Assembly (NCBI GenBank): GCA_028873155.1
Contig: JAGWML010000088.1
Span: 1 to 11,375 of the forward strand
Length of the DNA stretch: 11,375 nucleotides
Reading direction: 5' to 3'
Source of the DNA: Acidobacteriota bacterium
Lineage (GTDB): Bacteria > Acidobacteriota > Terriglobia > Terriglobales > Acidobacteriaceae
Shown: piece after piece, positions 1 through 6,345 of the stretch
How positions within the stretch are numbered: the stretch's first letter is position 1
How the letters are laid out: the number at the start of each line of letters is the position of its first letter
Notes under the pieces: model-generated
The model's input: the letters and a program-made list of their open reading frames with translations, nothing else
Told to the model about the DNA's origin: nothing
Databases searched by the model: none
Translations under genes and position numbers: made by a program

Positions 1-419
1 CAATGCTCCAGATCGCAGGCCTGCCCGTGCCCTCTGAGATGCAAGGCAAAAGCTTCCTCCCGCTCGCCGAAGGCCAACCCATCGCCTGGCGCAAAGACTG
101 GCTCTACGAGTACTACGAGTATCCCGGCTTTGAGAACGTGCGCCCCTGCCGCGGCGTCCGCACCGCGCGCTACAAGTACATCCACTTCTTCCTCGACCCG
201 CAGGAGTACGAGCTCTACGACCTGGAGAAGGACCCCAACGAAGCTGCCAACCTCTACGGCAAGCCCGGCTATGAGCAGATCACCGCGCACCTCCAGGCCC
301 GCCTCGAAGAGCTGCGCAAAGAAACCGGCGACACCTTCGTCTACAAGCCCACGGGCATCCCCGCGCACTGGGAGTTGGGCGCACAAAGCGAGTCGCAACT
401 ACGGCCAAAGAGCCAGTAA
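1..419 (+). CDS. Sulfatase, C-terminal part (5' end outside window)
   Basis: This is the last ~138 residues of an alkaline-phosphatase-superfamily sulfatase. Its frame is open to the left window edge, so the ATG at position 3 is internal and not the start. The visible part matches the C-terminal subdomain of sulfatases. It opens with a 'tLLqiAGlpvP..mQGkSf.PL' type segment. Next comes the characteristic RGVRTARYKYI strand, then ELYDLEKDPNEAANLY, and it ends in a helix (about residues 90-108). The catalytic formylglycine motif (C/S-x-P-x-R) and the metal ligands lie upstream and cannot be seen. Known sulfatases of this type cleave sulfate esters, often from sulfated glycans, and are frequently exported; substrate and location cannot be told here. 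It ends 19 nt before the stop of the convergent DinB gene. Family assignment is confident; substrate is unknown. Confidence 0.88.
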   Translation, partial: MLQIAGLPVPSEMQGKSFLPLAEGQPIAWRKDWLYEYYEYPGFENVRPCRGVRTARYKYIHFFLDPQEYELYDLEKDPNEAANLYGKPGYEQITAHLQARLEELRKETGDTFVYKPTGIPAHWELGAQSESQLRPKSQ

Positions 420-438
420 AGATCGGCGCCGCCGGGCA

Positions 439-954
439 TCACTTCAGGTATCGCTCCCGCAGCATCCTCAGGTGATGCTCGGCGTGCCCCGCGATGATGA
501 ACGCCACCGCGCGAACTGTCATCTTCTTCTCATTGGCCACGCCCTCGCGCATCCACGCCTCGGCGGGCAAATGCTCATATAGGGGAATTGTCGCTGCCCG
601 CACGCGCCGAAACTCTTCAATCAGCGCTGCCCACGCAATCCTATCCGCCTGCGCTCCTTCGACCCCCACATCCTGATCAAAGCCCGGCAGCGTGCCCGTG
701 AACCCCCGCGCGAACCAGAGCGCGCGGAAGGCAAAGACCCGTTCCGTGTCGGCGACGTGATGCAGCACCTGGCGCATGGTCCACTTGCCCGGCGCATAGC
801 TCTCGAGTGTCCGCTCGGCCGGGACCGCTTACAGCACCGGCACCCACTCTTCCATTTGCCGGCGCAGCGCCGCCAGGGGGTCGTCCCCAGCCACCTTTCC
901 GACATAGTTCGTGAAAAAGGCGTCAAATTCTTTTGCTGCCGGTCGTCCAATCAT
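439..954 (-). pseudogene. DinB-family protein gene interrupted by an in-frame TAA
   Basis: Read from ATG at 954 to the stop at 439, this frame gives a ~171-residue DinB/YfiT-like four-helix protein with one in-frame TAA at 829-831 (codon 42). Before the stop are the family's usual N-terminus (MIGRPAAKEF) and first helix (GDDPLAALRRQMEEW). After it come YAPGKWTMRQVLHHVADTE, ERVFAFRALWFARG and a C-terminal GHAEHHLRML. The likely metal-binding histidines (about H66, H157 and H161 in the full frame) all lie downstream of the stop. Both halves are in the same frame, so this is a nonsense codon, not a frameshift. DinB-superfamily proteins are metal-binding and often act as thiol-dependent transferases; the role here is unknown. 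The downstream part could be translated alone from ATG at 777 (112 aa), but it would lack helix 1 and no good Shine-Dalgarno precedes it. A sequencing or assembly error is the main alternative. Confidence 0.8.
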
Positions 955-961
955 GCCCGTT

Positions 962-967
962 ATTGTA
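962..967 (-). promoter_or_regulatory. Candidate -10 element (TACAAT) for the DinB gene, possibly leaderless
   Basis: On the minus strand TACAAT (5 of 6 matches to TATAAT) sits 7 nt upstream of the ATG at 954. Transcription would then begin at or next to the start codon. No Shine-Dalgarno is visible before this ATG, which fits a leaderless message. No good -35 box lies 16-18 nt upstream, so support is modest. Confidence 0.35.
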
Positions 968-1017
968 ACTAACGTGCTCTCGTGCCACTTGAACATCCTC
1001 AGTACACTGGAACCAGC

Positions 1018-1908
1018 GTGACCCGCATCTTCCCATCCGCACCGGCCTCCGGCTACCGGGGCCGCCTTGCGCCCTCGCCCACCGGCTATCTCCACGTCGG
1101 CCATGCGCGCACCTTCTGGAAGGCGTATCAACGCGCACGCGACGCGCAGGGCACCCTGATTCTGCGCATGGAAGACCTCGACCCCGATCGGAGCCGCGGC
1201 GAGTACGCCCGCGCCGCTATTGAAGATCTGCTCTGGCTCGGCATCCGCTGGCATGAGGGTCCCGACATCGGCGGTCCCTGCGAGCCCTACCTTCAGAGCC
1301 AGCGGCGTGAAACCTACATTGACGCCTGGCGTCGCCTCTTGCTGGGCCGCTCCCTCTATCCCTGCCGCTGCTCACGCAAAGATCTCGCCGCTGCAATCGC
1401 TGCCCCTCACGAAAGCTCCGCTGGCGACGCAGACGATGAGCCCGTTTATCCCGGCACTTGCCGCCCGGTCAACCCTTTGCCGCCCATTCCAGACGGCCAC
1501 CCCTACGACTTCAACTGGCGCTTCCGCGTTCCCCACGGCGAGGTCATCCAATTTCACGATGAGAACCTGGGGCCGCAGCGCTTTGTGGCCGGGGTTGATT
1601 TTGGCGATTTTGTTGTGTGGCGCCGAGATGGCATGCCAAGCTACCAGCTTGCATGCGTGGTGGATGACAACACCATGGGTGTCACCGAAGTCGTCCGTGG
1701 CGCTGACCTGCTCAAGTCCACCGCGCGGCAGATTCTGCTCTATCGCGCCCTGGGATATCCGATTCCCGCGTGGTTCCATTGCCAGCTCGTTGTCGATCAC
1801 AACGGCCACCGGCTGGCCAAGCGGCACGACAGTCTGAGCATCCGGAGCCTGCGGCAGCAAGGCGTGACCCCGCTCAATATCTTCTCCGCCGATTTGCCCC
1901 TGCTCTGA
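1018..1908 (+). CDS. gluQ: Glutamyl-Q tRNA(Asp) synthetase
   Basis: GluQRS activates glutamate and transfers it to queuosine at position 34 of tRNA(Asp), in the cytoplasm. It is a glutamyl-tRNA synthetase paralogue made of the catalytic domain without an anticodon-binding domain. The 296-residue length fits (E. coli YadB is about 300). Visible motifs: RGRLAPSPTG followed by HVGH (HIGH-type, residues 26-29), RMEDLDPDR (50-58), and a Zn site YPCRCSRKD with a later Tyr and Cys (C116, C118, Y144, C148). Further on are the class Ic core YQLACVVDDNTMGVTEVVRG (209-228) and a KMSKS-like LAKRH (266-270). GTG at 1018 is chosen because TGGAA at 1008-1012 precedes it with 5-nt spacing and because homologues start close to the RGRLAPSPTG motif. 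An in-frame GTG at 982 would add 12 residues and has no clear ribosome site. The gene is divergent from the DinB gene and convergent with the next gene. Confidence 0.95.
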   Translation: MTRIFPSAPASGYRGRLAPSPTGYLHVGHARTFWKAYQRARDAQGTLILRMEDLDPDRSRGEYARAAIEDLLWLGIRWHEGPDIGGPCEPYLQSQRRETYIDAWRRLLLGRSLYPCRCSRKDLAAAIAAPHESSAGDADDEPVYPGTCRPVNPLPPIPDGHPYDFNWRFRVPHGEVIQFHDENLGPQRFVAGVDFGDFVVWRRDGMPSYQLACVVDDNTMGVTEVVRGADLLKSTARQILLYRALGYPIPAWFHCQLVVDHNGHRLAKRHDSLSIRSLRQQGVTPLNIFSADLPLL

Positions 1909-1932
1909 GAAGCGTCCAGCGCGTGTCGGCGA

Positions 1933-2295
1933 TCAGAGCGCCGCGCGGATCTTTGGCTGCTCAATCCAGTTGGCAAAGAATAGCGCGGCAATCAGCAACA
2001 GCGGCGCGGCAATTCCCAAAGCCCAGACGATGTGTTGAGGCAGTACATTCCATGCGTAGGTGACGGCTAACGCCGTGAAGATCCCGGCGCCAATCCACTC
2101 CCAGCGCCATGCGACGATAAGGACAGCGACCATGATGAACGTGGGAATCAGGTGGATCGCCAGAGCGGCCAGAGTTGGCAGAAAGCCTTGCGCTTCGTTG
2201 AAGACATCCAGCACAAAGATGCTGATGAACGCTGCATAGGCCACGCCGAGAATCCTCGGCGACCAATACAGCAGTTGCGCAGAAGGATGGCTCAT
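1933..2295 (-). CDS. Small four-helix membrane protein of unknown function (DUF7670-like)
   Basis: A 120-residue inner-membrane protein with four predicted helices, at about residues 14-33, 39-63, 67-82 and 88-108. Conserved-looking features are SPRILGVAYAAFISIFVLDVF at the start of helix 1, HLIPTF in helix 2 and AWRWEWIGAGIF at the helix 2/3 turn. This pattern resembles a widespread uncharacterised small membrane family (I believe DUF7670; not verified). No catalytic motif is evident and no function is assigned. The ATG at 2295 is chosen because a perfect AAGGAGG (2304-2310, minus strand) lies 8 nt upstream. The same frame continues 27 codons further up, but that extension would run through the promoter and ribosome site. 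It is tail-to-tail with gluQ (24-nt gap) and divergent from the FadL-type gene. Confidence 0.85.
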   Translation of the reverse strand: MSHPSAQLLYWSPRILGVAYAAFISIFVLDVFNEAQGFLPTLAALAIHLIPTFIMVAVLIVAWRWEWIGAGIFTALAVTYAWNVLPQHIVWALGIAAPLLLIAALFFANWIEQPKIRAAL

Positions 2296-2303
2296 ACCTC
2301 TCT

Positions 2304-2331
2304 CCTCCTTGCCGAGGAAAGGCAGTCCTCG
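2304..2331 (-). promoter_or_regulatory. Shine-Dalgarno and leader hairpin of the small membrane protein gene
   Basis: The minus strand has AAGGAGG at 2310-2304, 8 nt before the ATG at 2295. Just upstream is a 6-bp inverted repeat, CGAGGA/TCCTCG (2313-2318 and 2326-2331 on the plus strand) with a 7-nt loop. The TCCTC arm next to the ribosome site can also pair with GAGGA inside the Shine-Dalgarno (2303-2307), giving an alternative 5-bp hairpin with a 6-nt loop. The ribosome site is clear. Control by structure is only a possibility, and the predicted transcription start (about 2328) would cut into the outer arm. Confidence 0.5.
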
Positions 2332-2334
2332 TCT

Positions 2335-2363
2335 ATTAGACCCCTGCATCCATCCAGCGTCAA
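2335..2363 (-). promoter_or_regulatory. Sigma-70-type promoter for the small membrane protein gene
   Basis: On the minus strand, TTGACG (2363-2358) and TCTAAT (2340-2335) are separated by exactly 17 nt. Each matches the -35/-10 consensus at 5 of 6 positions. Transcription would start near 2328, about 33 nt before the ATG at 2295. It is the best promoter match I found in the window. Confidence 0.65.
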
Positions 2364-2419
2364 CGCAGTCGGGCATATCACAATCGGGTCAATTGAAGGT
2401 CACCGCGCAGATGCTGCTA

Positions 2420-2448
2420 CGTTGTGTTTCATCGTGCCGCGTTGTGTT
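2420..2448. repeat. Direct repeat pair CGTTGTGTT, 20-bp period
   Basis: Two perfect copies of the 9-mer CGTTGTGTT start at 2420 and 2440, about two helical turns apart. They lie in the divergent region between the small membrane protein gene and the FadL-type gene, 174-202 bp before the latter's start. Such phasing fits binding of a regulator to one DNA face, but no regulator is known here and chance cannot be excluded. Confidence 0.4.
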
Positions 2449-2496
2449 GCAACATCCTGTTCCAACATTCCTCTCCATCGCTGCTGAACGCCCATA

Positions 2497-2524
2497 TTTT
2501 CCGTGCATTCATCTTTTTCCGTGC
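2497..2524. repeat. Direct repeat pair TTTTCCGTGC, 18-bp period
   Basis: Two perfect copies of TTTTCCGTGC occupy 2497-2506 and 2515-2524. Directly after the second copy is TTGGCA (2525-2530), a -35-like hexamer for the plus strand, then a small inverted repeat GCACG-CAG-CGTGC (2528-2540). The -10 expected 17 nt after TTGGCA (about 2548-2553) is poor. The cluster looks like a control region of the FadL-type gene; the exact promoter is not resolved. Confidence 0.4.
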
Positions 2525-2621
2525 TTGGCACGCAGCGTGCTTTCACCTTGTGTCGGAGCTATGCACTGCGGCACATCGCTCCATGAAAGAACGCCGCCCA
2601 GATGCGGAATTGAGGAGAACA

Positions 2622-3923
2622 ATGCAGACGCAAAGACGTAGGATCATTCACACAAGAAGCCCCTGGAGCGGATTGCTGCAGTGGACCCTGTCCGTTCTGG
2701 CACTGCTGGCCACGAGCACAGCGGCTCACGCCACCAACGGCTACCAGTTCATCGGTGTGGGCCAATGCGCCATGGGCATGGCAGGCGCGGTGGTGGCGGC
2801 CCCCTGCGATCCAATGACCGCCATCAGCAATCCGGCCGGTCTGGCCTGGCTCGCCTCGCAGACCGCGTTCTCCGGCGAGATCTTCAATCCGCTGCGCAGC
2901 GCCAACTTTGGCTTTGGCAACGTCGGCAGCAATACCAACGTCTATGTCGCGCCGGCCCTGGGCTGGTCCGCTCCTGCCTTCAAGCCCAACATCTACTTCG
3001 GCGGCGGCATCTACGGCACCTCCGGCATGGGCGTCAACTACCTGCAGCCCAACACACCCATGGGGACCATCCAGGCGTACAGCAGCCTCAACTTCATGCA
3101 GATGGCCCCTGCCGTGGCCTTTAAGTTCGATGACAAGCTCGCCGTCGGTCTCGCTCTCGACGGCGGCGCCGAGCAGATCTCCTTCAATCAGACCTTCGGT
3201 GGCCAGGGCTTCAATCTCAGCAGTCCCTCCTGGGCCTATGGCGTCGGCGCAACCGTCGGCGTTCTCTACAAGCGCAACAGCAAAGTCACCCTCGGCGCTT
3301 CGTACAAATCCGAGATGCTGTTTACCCGGGTCTACTGGAATGAGACCTCCGAGTTCATTCCCACCGGCGTTCAGGTCACGTCGCAGGGCATGCAGCCCGT
3401 CGGCGTCCAGGGCGGTCCGGGCACTTACAGCGCCCGTCTGAATTACCCGCAGCAGCTCGCCTTCGGCGCAGCCTTCCACCCCACGACCAAACTTCTGATC
3501 AGCACGGAAGGCCAGTGGATCAACTGGCACAAGACCATGAACGACTTCAACGTCCATGGCCCGTGGACAGGAACGTCTTTCGTCTCGCTACCCCTGCACT
3601 GGCAGAACGAATGGGTCGGCAACATCGGCGCCCAGTATGACACCGGCAAGTCCATGCAGTGGCGCGGCGGTTTCGTCTATGGCGGCAATCCGATCAAATC
3701 CGCCGACATGCAGGCCAACCTGATCATGCCCGCCATCGTCACCACCGGCATGACCTTTGGCGCCACACAGAAGTTGCCCATGCGCTGGAGCCTCACCGAG
3801 GCCCTCATGCATATGTTCCAGAACAGCGTCACCGATGGAACGCTCTTCAACCTGCCGCTGCAGCCGGTCAAGTCCTCCATGTCAGAGAACTCCATCGGCT
3901 TCCAGATCGGATATTTCTTCTAG
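2622..3923 (+). CDS. FadL/OmpP1-family outer-membrane transport protein
   Basis: A 433-residue outer-membrane beta-barrel protein of the FadL family, which lets long-chain fatty acids or other hydrophobic compounds cross the outer membrane. An arginine-rich N-terminus and a hydrophobic stretch (about 17-32) form a signal peptide, with likely cleavage after AHA at residue 37. The mature protein begins TNGYQFIGVG and continues with MGMAGA and SNPAGL (NPA at 70-72), both family hallmarks. Alternating aromatic strands follow, and the protein ends in Phe (QIGYFF), as outer-membrane barrels do. ATG 2622 is chosen because GAGGAG (2612-2617) precedes it and the signal peptide then starts properly; in-frame ATGs at 2424 and 2583 lack a ribosome site. 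Mature cysteines are only C49 and C62, both near the N-terminus, so a disulfide is plausible. No FadD or lipid gene is adjacent, so the substrate is unknown. Confidence 0.88.
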   Translation: MQTQRRRIIHTRSPWSGLLQWTLSVLALLATSTAAHATNGYQFIGVGQCAMGMAGAVVAAPCDPMTAISNPAGLAWLASQTAFSGEIFNPLRSANFGFGNVGSNTNVYVAPALGWSAPAFKPNIYFGGGIYGTSGMGVNYLQPNTPMGTIQAYSSLNFMQMAPAVAFKFDDKLAVGLALDGGAEQISFNQTFGGQGFNLSSPSWAYGVGATVGVLYKRNSKVTLGASYKSEMLFTRVYWNETSEFIPTGVQVTSQGMQPVGVQGGPGTYSARLNYPQQLAFGAAFHPTTKLLISTEGQWINWHKTMNDFNVHGPWTGTSFVSLPLHWQNEWVGNIGAQYDTGKSMQWRGGFVYGGNPIKSADMQANLIMPAIVTTGMTFGATQKLPMRWSLTEALMHMFQNSVTDGTLFNLPLQPVKSSMSENSIGFQIGYFF

Positions 3924-3961
3924 CGCGCTTCCGCTCCGCGATCACTCGGAGTCGCACTCTT

Positions 3962-3995
3962 CGCGCGGCTGCCTCGCCTCACAGGCAGCCGCGTG
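3962..3995 (+). terminator. GC-rich hairpin after the FadL-type gene (candidate terminator)
   Basis: A perfect 11-bp inverted repeat, CGCGGCTGCCT/AGGCAGCCGCG (3964-3974 and 3983-3993, loop 8 nt), starts about 40 nt after the stop at 3923. Allowing one G-T pair it extends one more pair on each side to 3962 and 3995. No T-run follows, so it is not a classical intrinsic terminator. It could block transcription or protect the 3' end. Confidence 0.5.
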
Positions 3996-4117
3996 CAAGC
4001 GACTGAAACCTTCGCTGCACACGCCCAGGCTTGAACACTGCGCCTGCCGCTTCCTCCTCCAAACTCTCTGACGCGCGACTGCAATCTCCGCGCCGCTCGC
4101 GCACCATGCCCTGACAT

Positions 4118-4163
4118 GCGAATCCAGGAAATTCGCCCAGGTGCAGCAGCCTTTGTATATAGT
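4118..4163 (+). promoter_or_regulatory. Candidate control region of the sensor-phosphatase gene
   Basis: The rest of the 275-bp gap before the gene at 4199 holds an inverted repeat GCGAAT-7 nt-ATTCGC (4118-4123/4131-4136) and a -10-like TATAGT (4158-4163). The repeat overlaps where a -35 would lie for that -10, and no good -35 hexamer is present. This arrangement would suit an operator or activator site, but the evidence is only positional. Confidence 0.3.
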
Positions 4164-4198
4164 GCGTGCAGCGGCATCCCCGGCCCTGAGGTCATCCC

Positions 4199-6307
4199 AT
4201 GGCGCGCCACATTCGTCTCACCTCGCTGCTGTTCACGCTCTTCGTGTGCCGCCCCAGCCTATTGTCTGCGCAAACTGCAGTTCCCTCCACGCAGCCGGAA
4301 AGCGCGTCGATCATCACGCTCGGTCAGTCCATCGTTCCGCTCTACGGCCCGTGGAAGTTTCACATCGGCGACTCGCCCATGGACCCCGAAACCGGCAACC
4401 CGCTCTGGGCCGAGCCCCGCTTTGACGATTCGCAGTGGGAGACGGTCGATCTCACGCCGCAGCCGGGCATCGTGGATCCCTTCCTCGCTGATCCCGCATA
4501 CGTTCAGGGCTGGACCGCCAAGGGCCACCCTGGCTATTGGGGCTACGCGTGGTACCGCATCCGCGTTTTGGCGGCAGCGGAGCCTGGAGAGCGGCTGGCG
4601 GTGGTGACGAACGGGGTGGATGACGGCTACCAACTCTTCGCGCAGGGAGAACTGGTGGGCAGCATGGGCAGGTTTCGCGACGGGAAGTTGCCGGTGGTCT
4701 ATTTCCCGCAGCCCGCGATGCATGTGTTGCCGCAATCCCCCACGGTGGCCCGGACCGGACCCAACGGCAACGAACTCGCAGCGCCGGCCACTCAAGTGCT
4801 GGCGTTTCGTGTGTGGATGAGCCCTATACGGCTTTCGCATCATCCGTTCACGGGGGGATTCCACTATGCACCGCTGCTGGGCGAGAGCGGCTCAATCGCA
4901 ACGCAGGCTCATCTGGAATGGTTGGAACTGGTGCGGCATTATGCGTTCTCTGGGTTCCTGAGTGGGGTGTTTCTTCTACTGACCACGGTGGCCGCAAGCC
5001 TGATGCTGTTTGACCGTTCCGATCGCGTGTATTTGTGGGTAGCCGGCGCGTTGATGTTGGCGATGTTGCATGAATTCGTCTTTTCCTTGGCGAACTGGAC
5101 CCGACTGGTGAGCGTTCGAGAGTTTTTCTTGGCCCTTGAAGTCTTTGCCTCTCCGCTTGCTATTGGCGTTTGGGCAACGATGTGGTGGAAATGGTTTCAG
5201 TTGCGCCGCCCGAGGTGGATGCTCAAGGCTATTGCCGCGCTGACGGTACTGGACATGGTATTCGAACTGCTGGGAGAAAATCTGCTCTACGGCATGCCTC
5301 ATTCGCCGGGCGTGGTGTTTCACGCGGCATCGGGGGCGGTGCGGCTGGTGCTGCTTGTGTTGCTTGCGTTCATTGTGGGCAAGGGGATTCGCGTACAGGG
5401 CAAAGAGGGCTGGCTGGTGCTTCCCGCCGTGGTGCTTATGGCGTTCGAGCAATTCCAGGGCGAACTGATCAGCTTGCACATGCACGGAACCTTTTACGCT
5501 TTTGGCAGTGTTGTTTTTTATAGCGAGGCTGCCGACCTGGTGCTGTCTGCAGCGATCGCGTTGCTGCTGTTGCGCCGTCTGCTGCTGTCGATCCGCCGCC
5601 AGCGTCAAATGGCACTAGATGTAAAGCAGGCGCAGGAGGTCCAGCAGGTCATCCTGCCCGAGCAGCGCATCCACCATCCGGGCTTCGTCATCGAGAGCGA
5701 GTACCGCCCCGCGCGCGAGGTCGGCGGCGACTTCTTTCAAATCATCCCGAACGAGACCGACAACAGTCTGCTCATCGTCGCAGGCGACGTCACCGGCAAG
5801 GGCCTCAAAGCCGGCATGCTCGTCGCGCTGCTCGTCGGGGCCATCCGCTCGACGGTCGATTGGACCAGGGAACCTGTCGCGATTCTCAAGGCGCTCAACC
5901 AGCGCCTCATCGGCCGTGGAGACGCCCAGGCCACCTGTCTTGCGCTGCGCATCGACCGCGACGGCAGCGTCGCCCTCGCCAACGCTGGGCACCTACCGCC
6001 CTATCTCAACGGCGAGCCCCTCGCAATGGAGGGCGCATTGCCACTCGGCATCATCGCAACCGCCGAGCCCTCAGTCATGAACTTCAAACTCCAGGCCAAT
6101 GACAAGCTCGTGCTCGTCTCAGATGGCATCGCGGAGGCCACCGATGCCACAGGCAACCTCTTCGGCTTCGAGCGCGTCCGCGAACTCCTCCGTGCATCCG
6201 GAACCGCCGCCGAAGTCGCCCATGCCGCACAAATCTTTGGCCAGGAAGACGACATCAGCGTCATCACCGTCGCGCGTTCAGTCGCCACAGAGCTCGCGCC
6301 GGCCTGA
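4199..6307 (+). CDS. Membrane sensor protein with SpoIIE-type PP2C phosphatase domain
   Basis: A 702-residue signalling protein. A signal peptide (about 1-24) is followed by an extracytoplasmic beta-sandwich resembling glycoside-hydrolase-2-type sugar-binding jelly rolls (about 45-215; LYGPWKFHIGD, FDDSQWETVDL, GYAWYRIRV). Next are six or seven hydrophobic helices (about 245-465), a short coiled linker (465-490) and a cytoplasmic SpoIIE/RsbU-like Ser/Thr phosphatase domain (about 490-695). Phosphatase motifs: EVGGDFF (D511), GDVTGKG (D530), NAGHLPPYL, VSDGIAEATD (D642), GQEDDISVITV (D684/D685). The metal-binding aspartates look intact. Such proteins usually dephosphorylate an anti-anti-sigma factor or another regulator; no STAS or anti-sigma gene is adjacent. 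ATG 4199 has GAGGT six to seven nt upstream. Codon choice changes in the middle, about 4560-5640 (see findings). The ligand is unknown; a carbohydrate is only a guess from the fold. Confidence 0.87.
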   Translation: MARHIRLTSLLFTLFVCRPSLLSAQTAVPSTQPESASIITLGQSIVPLYGPWKFHIGDSPMDPETGNPLWAEPRFDDSQWETVDLTPQPGIVDPFLADPAYVQGWTAKGHPGYWGYAWYRIRVLAAAEPGERLAVVTNGVDDGYQLFAQGELVGSMGRFRDGKLPVVYFPQPAMHVLPQSPTVARTGPNGNELAAPATQVLAFRVWMSPIRLSHHPFTGGFHYAPLLGESGSIATQAHLEWLELVRHYAFSGFLSGVFLLLTTVAASLMLFDRSDRVYLWVAGALMLAMLHEFVFSLANWTRLVSVREFFLALEVFASPLAIGVWATMWWKWFQLRRPRWMLKAIAALTVLDMVFELLGENLLYGMPHSPGVVFHAASGAVRLVLLVLLAFIVGKGIRVQGKEGWLVLPAVVLMAFEQFQGELISLHMHGTFYAFGSVVFYSEAADLVLSAAIALLLLRRLLLSIRRQRQMALDVKQAQEVQQVILPEQRIHHPGFVIESEYRPAREVGGDFFQIIPNETDNSLLIVAGDVTGKGLKAGMLVALLVGAIRSTVDWTREPVAILKALNQRLIGRGDAQATCLALRIDRDGSVALANAGHLPPYLNGEPLAMEGALPLGIIATAEPSVMNFKLQANDKLVLVSDGIAEATDATGNLFGFERVRELLRASGTAAEVAHAAQIFGQEDDISVITVARSVATELAPA

Positions 6308-6345
6308 GCCGCTCCAGCAAAGCACCGCCACCCTGCCTCGCGTCG

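Noticed and set aside
829..831. TAA recoding as an explanation for the interrupted DinB gene.
   Set aside because: Known amino-acid insertion systems in bacteria use TGA or TAG; nothing around the codon suggests a recoding element.
829..1254. Open minus-strand frame of 141 codons with its first ATG-like start at 1254.
   Set aside because: Only the last ~41 codons (from ATG 954) are DinB-like; the rest is antisense to gluQ.
2559..3557. Long minus-strand open frame of 332 codons opposite the FadL-type gene.
   Set aside because: It is glycine/alanine/aspartate-rich with no recognisable domain and mirrors the strongly C-ending codons of the real gene; no ribosome site.
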